Shown in pieces: positions 42,003 through 50,809 of a stretch of DNA of 64,000 nucleotides. The first letter of the stretch is position 1. Each line of letters begins with the position of its first letter. Source of the DNA: Bradyrhizobium sp. OK095 (lineage in GTDB: Bacteria; Pseudomonadota; Alphaproteobacteria; Rhizobiales; Xanthobacteraceae); contig NZ_FOBX01000008.1 in the NCBI RefSeq assembly GCF_900109945.1, forward strand, positions 372,001 to 436,000, read 5' to 3'. The position numbers and the translations under genes were made by a program. The notes below the pieces were generated by a model. It was not told where the DNA came from. It saw only the letters and a program-made list of their open reading frames with translations, and ran no database searches.

Positions 42003-43411
42003 CGTCAACTTGGCTAACTTGGCCCCGTCCTCCGCTCGGAGCTACTCCGCGGGAGCCGGTTGTCGCCAAGGCAGCCGCACAGCGCATCAGCTTCAGCGGG
42101 CCGCAGGCGCGTGCGCTCTGGCAGCCGCGTCTGGACCGTCTCCGCGACGTTGCGATTGCGATCGAGCTGGAGATGGTGCGACGGGAGCACATTCCGGCGA
42201 CTGTGCTGTGGACCGGCTATGATGGCATCGAGGCCTTGACGGAGAGGGCTCGCGCGATCGGCCTGGAAGCGAAGCCGGTCAAGGCTTCGCTCGGCTATGC
42301 CGCCGACTGGACGCAGGAAGCGTGGATCGACGAACCGAAACGGCTGCTCGATTATGCGTTCCTGATCGGCGCTGCGGCGCTCGATGTCGCGATGGCCGAT
42401 CCGGCTGCAGAGGACGTGGTGAAGACGGCGATACGGTTCGGCTATCCCGCCTGTTGCGCGGAATCTTGGGCGAACCATCTTCGGCGCGGCGGAAGCGATT
42501 CGCTCGCGAGCCTGCTCGCCCGCGAGGACAACGCGGCGATGCCCGCGCATACCGCGCTCGGGGTTCTCGGACTGGGACCGGTGCGGCATGCGCCGTGTTC
42601 GGCGGGGTGTGTCGCCACGCGCGATCGTTCGCGGGCGTTTCTCGATCTTGGCCGCCAGCTCGGATTCATCGAGGAAATGAGCTGGCTGGAAGAGATCGCA
42701 TGTTGGACGGTCAACGCGTCGCTGGTCAATGGCATCGCCGAAATCACGACGGCTGCGTTCCGCTGCACATGGCTGTCCGACGAGGGTCCGTCGCAGCCTC
42801 GTCCCGCCGCGCCGGCGCCGCGCCCGGAAAAACGAAAGGCCGCAGCGATCACCGCCGCAGGCAGCGCCGATATCCTCGCCGAACTCGGCATCGGATTTGA
42901 ATCGGCCGGTTTCGCGAGTCCTTTCGCCATGCGCTCGCGCTTCAGCGCCGTTGTCTGGGAGCAGACCGCTGCGCTGCGCCGCGCCACAACGGCCGTGCAT
43001 GTCGGATGCGGCGATGGCTTGTTGCTGCAGCTGCTTGCGCAAACAAAGCCCAAGCTGAAATTGTACGGCACGGAAGAAGATACCGCGCTCGCGGAAGCCG
43101 CACGCCAACGCCTCGGCGCGTCATCGCCTGTGCTCGCCGGGGCGAGCATCGAAGCGCTCGCGGCACTGTCGCGTCTGGTTCCCGGCGGCATCGATATCGC
43201 TTTCGTCGATCCGGAGCGGCTTGGCGATCGCGACGCGCTCGTCGCCATCTCCGCGATCGCAAGGTCGATCATCGTGATCGGCACCGACCGGTCGCTGCAC
43301 CGCTTCAGGGATATGGACAATCTTGCGGCAACGATGGGGCTTGCCTTGCTGCCTGGGCGCGCGGCGCGGGTGTCCGCGACGCTCTCGCCGGCGATGGATC
43401 GCCTGCACTGA
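41999..43411 (+). CDS. Fusion of a Cys-rich domain (DUF483-like) and a class I methyltransferase
   Basis: The product is 470 residues. The first 260 hold a Cys-rich signature, FGYPACCAESW (Cys152, 153) and HAPCSAGCVATRDRS (Cys200, 204), resembling that of DUF483-type proteins of unknown function. A Pro/Ala/Lys linker (about 262-285) follows. The last 170 residues have a SAM-binding motif (VHVGCGDGLLLQLL, about 333-344) and an acidic LYGTEED strand end typical of class I methyltransferases. The family of the first half is a guess. The gene overlaps the SPASM gene by ATGA, so O- or N-methylation of the peptide is plausible. Confidence 0.7.
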   Translation: MTSTWLTWPRPPLGATPREPVVAKAAAQRISFSGPQARALWQPRLDRLRDVAIAIELEMVRREHIPATVLWTGYDGIEALTERARAIGLEAKPVKASLGYAADWTQEAWIDEPKRLLDYAFLIGAAALDVAMADPAAEDVVKTAIRFGYPACCAESWANHLRRGGSDSLASLLAREDNAAMPAHTALGVLGLGPVRHAPCSAGCVATRDRSRAFLDLGRQLGFIEEMSWLEEIACWTVNASLVNGIAEITTAAFRCTWLSDEGPSQPRPAAPAPRPEKRKAAAITAAGSADILAELGIGFESAGFASPFAMRSRFSAVVWEQTAALRRATTAVHVGCGDGLLLQLLAQTKPKLKLYGTEEDTALAEAARQRLGASSPVLAGASIEALAALSRLVPGGIDIAFVDPERLGDRDALVAISAIARSIIVIGTDRSLHRFRDMDNLAATMGLALLPGRAARVSATLSPAMDRLH

Positions 43412-43433
43412 CCGGTTTGAAGGAGAACGCGCC

Positions 43434-44273
43434 ATGAATGCGACGTCGATTGACTGGGAACGCACAGCACGACCGCAGACCGATGGTTACGACACCGCCG
43501 TCGCTCTCGGCCTGATCGAAACCGAGTCGACCCCGTGGCGCCCGCTGCCGCCGCAGCGACCTCCGGTGAACGGCGCGCCGGCCGTTGCTGAGGGCAGGGT
43601 TGCCCTGCGCACCGACGATCCCTTGCTGCCAGCGCCGCGGTTCGTCCCCGACGGGCAAGCCATCACGGCCATGGAGCAGGCGCTTCATTACGTCCGCCGC
43701 TGGCCGCTCGCTGCAAGACAATGGCCTGACATCGTCCACACGATCCAGTGCTATCACGACACCGAGCAGCCGACCGAAGGGCCCGGCCGCCTCGGCTCGG
43801 CCAGCCATTCGATCGATGCGCGCTTCGGCGTCATCGGCCTCACGGTCAACTGTCCGCTCGCGACCGCGCAGGCGATCGTGCATGAAATGGCGCATCACAA
43901 GCTGCGGGCATTCGGCGTCGCCAACGAGAATGCGATCCGGATCATCAGCAATCCGCAAGATGAGCTCTATCCGAGCCCGATCGTGGTCGACCGGCCGCGC
44001 CCCATGACGGCGGTGCTGCACGCGCAATATTCGTTCATCCACGTCACCCAGCTCGACGTGTACTTGCTCGAGCAGGAGGAGGATCCGCAAGTTCGCAGCG
44101 ATATCCGCACGCTGCTTGCGCGCAATGCCTCGCGGATGGAGAAGGGGTTCGAGACGCTGCGGCAGCACGCCCGCACCGACGCGGCCGGCCGCGAGTTCCT
44201 CGGCGGCTTCTTCGCCTGGTGCAGCGACGTGCTGGCGAGCAGCCGGAAGCTGCTTGCGACCGAGCGCGCCTGA
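43434..44273 (+). CDS. HExxH protein, alpha-ketoglutarate-type peptide beta-hydroxylase family
   Basis: The product is 279 residues. The HExxH motif is H150-E-M-A-H154 in VHEMAHHKLRAFG. A downstream block DELYPSPIVVDRPRPMTAVLH (residues 176-196) plus SFIHV matches the pattern of HExxH proteins found in RiPP clusters and named aKG-HExxH peptide beta-hydroxylases. Despite looking like a zinc protease, this family is thought to hydroxylate side chains using iron and 2-oxoglutarate. The ATG at 43434 has an ideal aaggag site and lies 22 nt after the methyltransferase gene. It is the last gene of the tight operon. Confidence 0.85.
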   Translation: MNATSIDWERTARPQTDGYDTAVALGLIETESTPWRPLPPQRPPVNGAPAVAEGRVALRTDDPLLPAPRFVPDGQAITAMEQALHYVRRWPLAARQWPDIVHTIQCYHDTEQPTEGPGRLGSASHSIDARFGVIGLTVNCPLATAQAIVHEMAHHKLRAFGVANENAIRIISNPQDELYPSPIVVDRPRPMTAVLHAQYSFIHVTQLDVYLLEQEEDPQVRSDIRTLLARNASRMEKGFETLRQHARTDAAGREFLGGFFAWCSDVLASSRKLLATERA

Positions 44274-44447
44274 TCAGCGGGCCCGGTTCCAGCCCCGGAC
44301 GCCAGACGCGCGGCTTGGGACGACGTCCGTTCATGAACGGCGGTTCCAGGTCCGATCGCTGCTGCGTTGCAGCGACAGTTTGTCCCTTTTGCCGGGGTGC
44401 AAGACGAGGACGCTCTGCTACACTGGGGGTGAAGCCAAAGGGGTTCT

Positions 44448-46064
44448 ATGAACGTACCGCAGCCTTGCAACGTGCTGATGCTCTATCCGCTCTTCACGGC
44501 GGAGTCGTTTTGGAGTTTTGGGGAATCCTGCAAGCTGATGGGCGTGAAGCGCCCTGCTGCTCCCCTCGGCCTGATTACCGTTGCCGCGATGTTGCCCAAG
44601 AGCTGGACCGTCCGGCTGATCGATTGCAACACGCAAGCGTTCGGTGACGACGATCTTGCCTGGGCCGACGTCGTCTTCACCGGCGGAATGCTGCCGCAGC
44701 AGGCCGACACGCTGCGCCTGATCGAAGAGTGCCGCGCGGCCGGCAAGCCGGTGGTCGTCGGCGGTCCCGATCCGACCTCGAGCCCCCATGTCTACGAACG
44801 CGCCGATTTCCGCGTGCTCGGTGAAGCCGAAAGCATCATCGACGAATTCATCGCGGCCTGGGACAGCGGCGCACGCGCCGGCACCTTCACCGCGCCGAAA
44901 TTCCAGGCCGACGTCACCAGGACGCCGGTGCCGCGCTTCGACCTGCTCAAGTTCGAGGACTATCTCTATCTCGGTGTACAGTATTCCCGCGGCTGTCCGT
45001 TCACCTGCGAGTTCTGCGACATCATCGAGCTCTACGGGCGGGTGCCGCGGACCAAGACGATCGAGCAGATGTTCGTCGAGCTCGAGAAGCTCTACCAGAT
45101 GGGCTATCGCGGCCATCTCGACTTCGTCGACGACAACTTTATCGGCAACAAGAAATCGCTCAGGCAGTTCCTGCCGAAGCTCGCCGAATGGCAGCGCGCG
45201 CACGGCTATCCGTTCGAATTGTCGACCGAGGCCTCGGTCAATCTCGCCGACGATGCTGAATTGCTCGACCTGATGGGGGCGGCCAATTTCTTCGCCATCT
45301 TCGTCGGCATTGAAAGCCCTGATCCCGCGACGCTGGTCGCGATGCGGAAGAAGCAGAACACGCGCCGCAACATTGCCGAGAGCATCCACAAGATCTACGC
45401 CGCCGGCATGCTCGTCACCGCGGGCTTCATCGTCGGCTTCGACAACGAGAAGGTTGCGATGGCGGATGCCATGGTCGACTTCATCGAGGAGGCCGCGATC
45501 CCGGTCGCCATGGTCGGCCTGCTCTATGCGTTGCCGAACACGCAGCTGACGCGCCGCCTTGAGAAGGAGGGCCGGCTGCATGCGGACCACGATCTGGCGT
45601 CGACCACGGGCGGCGACCAGTGCACCGGCGGCATCAATTTCGATCCGGTCCGTCCGCTGCGCGATATCCTGATGGACTACAAGACCGTGCTCGAACGCGT
45701 CTATAGCCCCGCGGCCTATGCAGGCCGCATCGACAAGTTGATGACGCTTCTCGACCGCTCCAGGCAGCGCCCCGAGCTCGCCGAAGGCGACATCCGCGCC
45801 AGAATCGGAGCGATGGAGACGGTGCATCGCGTGGTGACGGCGATTCCGAACGGGCGCCCGCTGTGGCAGACTTTCATGAACTGCGCCAAGCGCGACACGT
45901 CATCGGCACGCATTGCCGTTCAGATGATCGCGGCCTATGCCCATCTCGGGCCGTTCTCGCGCAAGGTCATCGATGCCATCGATGTGCGCCTTGCTGCGCT
46001 CGACGACGAGGCCGTCATCCCTGCGGCGGCGATCGATGTGACCGCAGCCCGGCATCTGGCCTGA
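44448..46064 (+). CDS. B12-binding radical SAM protein with DUF4070-like C-terminus
   Basis: The product is 538 residues. The cobalamin-binding domain spans about 1-150 (APLGLITVAAMLP, VVVGGPDPTSSP). The radical SAM motif CPFTCEFC has Cys183, 187 and 190, and the core continues with FVDDNFIGNKKSLRQFLP and IFVGIESPDPATL. The C-terminal part resembles DUF4070, as in the hopanoid methylase HpnP, but the substrate-side sequence differs from HpnP. Its place 174 nt after the HExxH gene on the same strand makes it a possible extra C-methyltransferase of the RiPP-type operon. It may also be independent. Ribosome site aaagggg. Confidence 0.88.
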   Translation: MNVPQPCNVLMLYPLFTAESFWSFGESCKLMGVKRPAAPLGLITVAAMLPKSWTVRLIDCNTQAFGDDDLAWADVVFTGGMLPQQADTLRLIEECRAAGKPVVVGGPDPTSSPHVYERADFRVLGEAESIIDEFIAAWDSGARAGTFTAPKFQADVTRTPVPRFDLLKFEDYLYLGVQYSRGCPFTCEFCDIIELYGRVPRTKTIEQMFVELEKLYQMGYRGHLDFVDDNFIGNKKSLRQFLPKLAEWQRAHGYPFELSTEASVNLADDAELLDLMGAANFFAIFVGIESPDPATLVAMRKKQNTRRNIAESIHKIYAAGMLVTAGFIVGFDNEKVAMADAMVDFIEEAAIPVAMVGLLYALPNTQLTRRLEKEGRLHADHDLASTTGGDQCTGGINFDPVRPLRDILMDYKTVLERVYSPAAYAGRIDKLMTLLDRSRQRPELAEGDIRARIGAMETVHRVVTAIPNGRPLWQTFMNCAKRDTSSARIAVQMIAAYAHLGPFSRKVIDAIDVRLAALDDEAVIPAAAIDVTAARHLA

Positions 46065-46069
46065 GGGCC

Positions 46070-47458
46070 TTACTTCACCGCCAGCCGCAAGAAGCTCATC
46101 ACACTGCCGAGTGCTGCAAAGCCTGCGCCGAGTGCGAGCGCGACGGTCGCACCGCTGTGGCCGGCGAGAGCAAAGCAGGCGGCGGCGAGTGCTGCGCCCG
46201 TCGTCTGTCCCGTCAGCCGCGCGGTCGCGACGATGCCGGAGGCGCTGCCGCTGCGGTGCGGTGGGGCGCTGGACATCACCGCCTTCATGTTCGGGGCCTG
46301 GAAGAAACCAAAACCCATGCCGCAGATCACCATCCGCCAGATGATGTCGGGGATGGCAGGATTGGCCGGAAGCATCGCGAGCAGCGCCATGCCGAGGCCG
46401 AGCAGCACGAGACCGATGCCGCCGAGCAATCCCACTGCGTAGCGATCGGAGAGGCGGCCGGCGATCGGCGCCATGATGCCGACCACCAGCGGCCACGGCG
46501 TCATGAAGAAGCCGGTCTCGACCTGCGAGCGTCCCAGCACGTCCTCGAAATAGAACGGCAGCGAGACGAAGGCGAGGCCCTGCACGGCGAAGGAGCAGAC
46601 TGCGGTCGCCGCCGAGAGGGCGAACATGGGACGGCTGAACAAATCGATCGGCAGCATCGGCGCTGGGTGATCGGCGTGCCGGCGCGTCAGGATGAAGCCG
46701 AGCGCAAGCCCGGTGACCAGCTCGATGCCCACGATAACCGGCGACAGATTATGCGCGGCGCTGCCGATGCCGGTGATGAACAGGCCGAGGCAGGCCGACG
46801 CCAGCAGCGCGCCGAGAAAATCAAAGCCGTGATCGGCGCGCGGCGTCTTCGGCAGCATCGCAAAGCCGATGCCGGTCGCGACCAGGCCAAAGGGGATGTT
46901 GACCGCGAACAGCCAAGGCCACGGCCCGAGCGCGAGGATGGCGGAGGCAACCGAGGGTCCGAGGGTGAAGGCGGTCGCGACCACCAGCGCGTTGTGACCA
47001 AAACCGCGGCCGAGCATTCGTCCGGGATAGACGAAGCGCACCAGCGCAGTGTTGACGCTCATGATGCCGCTGGCCCCCAGGCCTTGCAGCGTGCGCGCGA
47101 CCAAGAGGCTGTCCAGCGACCACGCCACTGCGCAGAACAGCGAGGCGATGGTGAACAGGATCAGGCCGCCGAGATAGATGCGCTGGTGCCCGACGATCTC
47201 GCCGAGCGCCCCGAGCGGCAGCAGCGTTGCCACCAGCGCGATCTGGTAGACGTTGACGACCCAGACCGACTGCTCCGGCGAGACATGCAGGTCGGCGGCA
47301 ATCGCCGGCAACGCGATGTTGGCGATCGCAGTGTCGAGCGAGGCCATCGCCAGTGCGGTGAAGATCGCAGCGATCGCCCAGCGCCGTTGGGCTGCCGGCA
47401 GGCCGTCGGACATGGTGTGGTCGGGTTCGCGCGCGGCGGCGGGTAACGTGATTGTCAT
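46070..47458 (-). CDS. MFS transporter, DHA2 (EmrB/QacA) type
   Basis: The product is 462 residues with 14 likely membrane helices. Motif A-like segments and the family sequence FTALAMASLDTAIANIALPAIAADL and QSVWVVNVYQIALVATLLPLGALGE near the start mark a drug:H+ antiporter of the 14-helix family. The ATG at 47458 was chosen. A Met 45 bases inside (MSDGLPAAQRRW) is also possible. It is convergent with the B12-radical SAM gene (5-nt gap) and divergent from the dehydrogenase gene. Its substrate is unknown. Confidence 0.93.
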   Translation of the reverse strand: MTITLPAAAREPDHTMSDGLPAAQRRWAIAAIFTALAMASLDTAIANIALPAIAADLHVSPEQSVWVVNVYQIALVATLLPLGALGEIVGHQRIYLGGLILFTIASLFCAVAWSLDSLLVARTLQGLGASGIMSVNTALVRFVYPGRMLGRGFGHNALVVATAFTLGPSVASAILALGPWPWLFAVNIPFGLVATGIGFAMLPKTPRADHGFDFLGALLASACLGLFITGIGSAAHNLSPVIVGIELVTGLALGFILTRRHADHPAPMLPIDLFSRPMFALSAATAVCSFAVQGLAFVSLPFYFEDVLGRSQVETGFFMTPWPLVVGIMAPIAGRLSDRYAVGLLGGIGLVLLGLGMALLAMLPANPAIPDIIWRMVICGMGFGFFQAPNMKAVMSSAPPHRSGSASGIVATARLTGQTTGAALAAACFALAGHSGATVALALGAGFAALGSVMSFLRLAVK

Positions 47459-47630
47459 TGCGTTGGCGCGTTGCTCCGGCCGCGTGGCTAAAGGGGACTT
47501 TTGGCATGTACTACGCTTGGGCCCGCTTCCACAGGTACAAGCACGCATGCATTGTATGCGCGAAGGCTGGGCGAAGCCGCCACGCCTCGGCGTATGATCG
47601 CGCCATCGGCTGCAATTCAGGGGAAGCGCC

Positions 47631-48692
47631 ATGCAAATCGTCGTTCTGCCCGGTGACGGCATCGGGCCCGAGATCACGGCAGCGACATCCGGTGTGCTGC
47701 GCGCGGCCTCCGAGCGCTTCCAGCTCAATTTGCGGCTGGAGGAGCACGCGGTCGGCCATGCGAGCCTGAAGCACTCAGGCACGACGGTGCGCCCCGAGCT
47801 GCTCGACATCGTCCGCGCCGCCGACGGTCTGATCCTGGGGCCGACTGCGACCTTCGACTTCAAGGACGAGGCGCATGGCGAGATCAATCCATCCAGGCAT
47901 TTTCGCAAAAACCTCGACCTCTACGCCAACATCAGGCCCGCGCGCACCTATGCCGGCCGGCCCGGCCGGCTCGGCGAGTTCGACCTCGTCGTCGTGCGCG
48001 AGAACACCGAAGGCTTCTACGCCGACCGCAACATGGAGCAGGGCAATGGCGAGATGCTGGTCACGCCTGATGTCGTGATCTCGCTACGCCGGATCACGCG
48101 CCTCTGCTGCGAGCGCATCGCGCATGCTGCGTGTCGTCTGGCGATGAAGCGCCGAAAACATCTCACCATCGTGCACAAGGCCAATGTGCTCAAGATCGGC
48201 GACGGCATGTTTCTGGACATCTGCCGTGCGGCGGCGAAGGGCTATCCCGGTCTCGCAGTCGACGACATCCTGGTCGACGCCATGATGGCGCATGTGGTGC
48301 GCAACCCCGACCGCTTCGACGTCATCGTCGCCACCAACATGTTCGGCGACATCCTGTCCGATCTCACGGCTGAGCTGTCAGGCAGCCTCGGCCTCGGCGG
48401 CTCGCTGAATGTCGGCGACCGCTATGCGATGGCGCAGGCCGCGCACGGCTCGGCGCCCGACATCGCGGGGCAGGACGTCGCCAATCCGGTCTCGCTGATC
48501 CTGTCGACCGCGCTGCTGCTCGGCTGCCATGGCGAGAAGACCGGCGCCGTCCGCTACGAGGAGGCTGCGCGTGCGATCGAAGCTGCGGTGGCGAAGGCGC
48601 TTCGTGAGGGCAGGGCCACGCGTGACGTCGGCGGCAAGCTCGGCACGATCGCGGCGGGGGCTGCGATTGCGGAGATCTTGCAGGCGGAGTAG
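47631..48692 (+). CDS. Isocitrate/isopropylmalate dehydrogenase family protein
   Basis: The product is 353 residues, a beta-decarboxylating dehydrogenase. It begins MQIVVLPGDGIGPEI. Catalytic features include RENTEGFYAD (Arg and Tyr), the Lys of HKANVLKIGDG, and the DIL(S)D block (ATNMFGDILSDLTAEL). The NAD(P)-loop segment AAHGSAPDIAGQDVANP follows. It is more like tartrate dehydrogenase or isopropylmalate dehydrogenase paralogues than the biosynthetic LeuB. A terminator hairpin lies 70 nt after the stop, so it is probably a single-gene unit. Confidence 0.92.
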   Translation: MQIVVLPGDGIGPEITAATSGVLRAASERFQLNLRLEEHAVGHASLKHSGTTVRPELLDIVRAADGLILGPTATFDFKDEAHGEINPSRHFRKNLDLYANIRPARTYAGRPGRLGEFDLVVVRENTEGFYADRNMEQGNGEMLVTPDVVISLRRITRLCCERIAHAACRLAMKRRKHLTIVHKANVLKIGDGMFLDICRAAAKGYPGLAVDDILVDAMMAHVVRNPDRFDVIVATNMFGDILSDLTAELSGSLGLGGSLNVGDRYAMAQAAHGSAPDIAGQDVANPVSLILSTALLLGCHGEKTGAVRYEEAARAIEAAVAKALREGRATRDVGGKLGTIAAGAAIAEILQAE

Positions 48693-48762
48693 GCGCCGCC
48701 CGCGCGATTTTTCTTGTGCCTCAAAACAAAAATTCGAAAACAACCCCATGCACAGTAGAAGG

Positions 48763-48786
48763 CCCCTTGATCGTCAAGGGGTTTTT
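48763..48786 (+). terminator. Rho-independent terminator
   Basis: An 8-bp stem (ccccttga / tcaagggg) with a tcg loop is followed by five T. It ends the isopropylmalate-dehydrogenase-like transcript. The remaining 235 bp up to the antiporter start hold its promoter region, in which no clear boxes were found. Confidence 0.9.
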
Positions 48787-49021
48787 GGCCGATCGTCGCG
48801 AAGGCATGCGTGACCACGATCACGTTGACCCGTCGGGCAAAACACTGGCATGATGTCATCGTGCCAGCGGTCGGGGACGAGAGCACATTCTCATCGTGCG
48901 CGATGTCGGTTTTGTGCCTTCCAGTGGGGCGTCTCCCCCGGCCCGCTTGAGCCAGATCAAGACTCACCCCGCGGCTCCGCCCGACCTTTCCAGCAACGCA
49001 TCCATGGAAAGGGCGGCCCAT

Positions 49022-50122
49022 ATGCGAACTCTGCTCAGGGAAATCCGGGATACCCCTTTGCTCTGGATGCTGGTCTTCGTGCCGGGCGTGCTGGTGGCGG
49101 AGGCCATAGCCCCGTATTCCCACACACTGCTCTTCGTGCTCGCCGTGCTTGCGATCGTGCCGCTGGCGGCGCTGCTCAGCCACGCCACCGAAGCGGTCGC
49201 CGCCAGGACGGGCGATGCCGTGGGCGGACTGCTCAACGCAACGCTCGGCAATCTGACGGAGCTGATCATCGCCATCACCGCGCTGCGTGCGGGCCAGTAC
49301 ATGCTGGTGAAAGCCTCGATTGCGGGCGCGATCGTCACCAACGCGGTGTTCATGCTCGGCGCCTGCCTGCTGATCGGCGGCATGCGCTATCATGTGCAGG
49401 AGTACAACCGCGCCGGCGCACGGCTCTCGTCCGGCCTATTGCTGATGGCGACCGTCGCCCTGCTGGCTCCTTCGGCGGTCGCTGACCTCGAGCATCTGCC
49501 GCAGGGCGGCGGCGTCATTCACAAGCTGAGCGTCGGCATTTCAATCCTGTTGATTGCTGCTTACGCGCTCGGCCTGTGGTTCTCGCTCGGCACGCACAAG
49601 GAATTGTTCGCAAGTGCCGATCACGGCGAGAACGAGGAGGGACACTGGCCGATCGGGGTCGCCGTCGGGACGTTGCTGGTCGTCACCGTGCTGGTCGCGC
49701 TGGTGAGCGAGATCTTCGTGGAATCCGTGCAGAAGGCGGCGGAATCGTTCGGGATGAGCCCGGCCTTTGTCGGCTTCATTATCGTTTCGCTGGTCGGTGC
49801 CGCCGCCGAATTCGCGGTGGCCTTTGCCGCTGCGCGCAAGGACCGGCTCGACATGGCCGTCAGCATTGCACTTGGCAGCGCCTCCCAGATCGCGCTGTTT
49901 GTTGCACCGGCGCTCGTGCTGCTCAGCTATGTCGTCGGTCCGACGCCGATGAACCTTCAGTTCTGGCCGGGTGCCGTCACCATGGTGATGATTGCGACGG
50001 TCGCGGCGAGCTTTATCACCACGAGTGGACGCTCGGCATGGTTCGTCGGCGCCCTGATGATCTTCATCTACGCGGTGTTTGCGCTGACGCTGTATGTCGT
50101 CCCGCCGGCGGGCGAGGGATGA
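49022..50122 (+). CDS. CAX-type Ca2+/H+ antiporter (ChaA-like)
   Basis: The product is 366 residues with 11 predicted membrane helices. The two alpha repeats of the cation/Ca exchanger family are present: GGLLNATLGNLTELIIAITALRAG and GAAAEFAVAFAAARKDRLDMAVSIALGSASQIALF, each with the conserved Glu. An acidic loop lies between them (SADHGENEEGHW). It expels Ca2+ or other divalent cations, or Na+/K+, against protons. The ATG at 49022 (MRTLLREIRD) has a purine-rich site upstream. An ATG 18 bases earlier is an alternative. Confidence 0.92.
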   Translation: MRTLLREIRDTPLLWMLVFVPGVLVAEAIAPYSHTLLFVLAVLAIVPLAALLSHATEAVAARTGDAVGGLLNATLGNLTELIIAITALRAGQYMLVKASIAGAIVTNAVFMLGACLLIGGMRYHVQEYNRAGARLSSGLLLMATVALLAPSAVADLEHLPQGGGVIHKLSVGISILLIAAYALGLWFSLGTHKELFASADHGENEEGHWPIGVAVGTLLVVTVLVALVSEIFVESVQKAAESFGMSPAFVGFIIVSLVGAAAEFAVAFAAARKDRLDMAVSIALGSASQIALFVAPALVLLSYVVGPTPMNLQFWPGAVTMVMIATVAASFITTSGRSAWFVGALMIFIYAVFALTLYVVPPAGEG

Positions 50123-50204
50123 GCTGCGCTCGCCGGCGAGTTGGCTCATCGGAGAATGGCAGCCCGCGGCAAGCCATCCTCCGAGCGGCGAGTACGTTTC
50201 CCCG

Positions 50205-50666
50205 CTAGTAGGCCCAGTAGCTGCCGGAGGGCGGGCAATAATCGCCGCCATAGCGATAGCCATAGCCATAGTTGCCGCCGTAACCGTAATTTGACGCGGC
50301 CGGGTAGCTGTAACCGGAGGCGGGATAACCGCCATGGTAGCCACCGTAGTACCCGCCATAGCCGCCGTAATAGGCGCCCCGCGCAATCGCGCCGCCGACG
50401 ACGGCGCCGGCGGCCACACCGTAACCGAGGCCGCGATAGCCGTAGCCGCGATAGCCCCAACTGCCGCGGTAGCCGTTGCCGACGCCGCGATAGCCGTAGC
50501 CGCCACGCCAGCCGCCAACCCAGCGCACTTCGGTCGTTGTCTGATCGGCCATCGACTTCATCGTCACCAGATGCGTCGGGATCGGCCCGGCCTGAGCGAC
50601 TGCGCCCGATAGCAGGGCACCGGCTCCGGCGAGAATGAGGGTGCGGAGGGAATTCGAGGAGGTCAT
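50205..50666 (-). CDS. Exported Gly/Tyr-rich protein
   Basis: The product is 153 residues. A Sec signal peptide (LRTLILAGAGALLSGAVAQA|G) is followed by a low-complexity part from residue 50 on made of GY, GGY and YG repeats (RGYGYRGLGYG, YYGGYGGYYGGYHGGY). A short hydrophobic, Ala/Gly-rich segment (VAAGAVVGGAIA) resembles a glycine-zipper. The role is unknown. Proteins of this kind occur in the cell envelope of many rhizobia. Confidence 0.85.
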   Translation of the reverse strand: MTSSNSLRTLILAGAGALLSGAVAQAGPIPTHLVTMKSMADQTTTEVRWVGGWRGGYGYRGVGNGYRGSWGYRGYGYRGLGYGVAAGAVVGGAIARGAYYGGYGGYYGGYHGGYPASGYSYPAASNYGYGGNYGYGYRYGGDYCPPSGSYWAY

Positions 50667-50809
50667 GACCGATCATCTCCTTGGCTTGCGGGCTGCGCGT
50701 TCTGCGCGGCCATCGACAGCCTATTCCGGGATGGCATGGCCGTGGCGGCCTTGATCTAGATCAAGCGTCAGCCGTCCCGGCGCGGCATCGGGTAAGGTTG
50801 CGCGATGCT

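Noticed and set aside
43434..44273. HExxH protein as the leader peptidase of the RiPP-type operon
   Set aside because: The flanking block matches the peptide hydroxylase family better than any metallopeptidase.
44448..46064. Assignment as hopanoid 2-methylase HpnP
   Set aside because: The domain order is the same, but the N-terminal and substrate regions recalled from HpnP do not match and no hopanoid genes are near.
46070..47458. MFS transporter as the exporter of the RiPP-type product
   Set aside because: It is on the opposite strand and convergent, and belongs to a broad drug-exporter family. Nothing ties it to the peptide genes.
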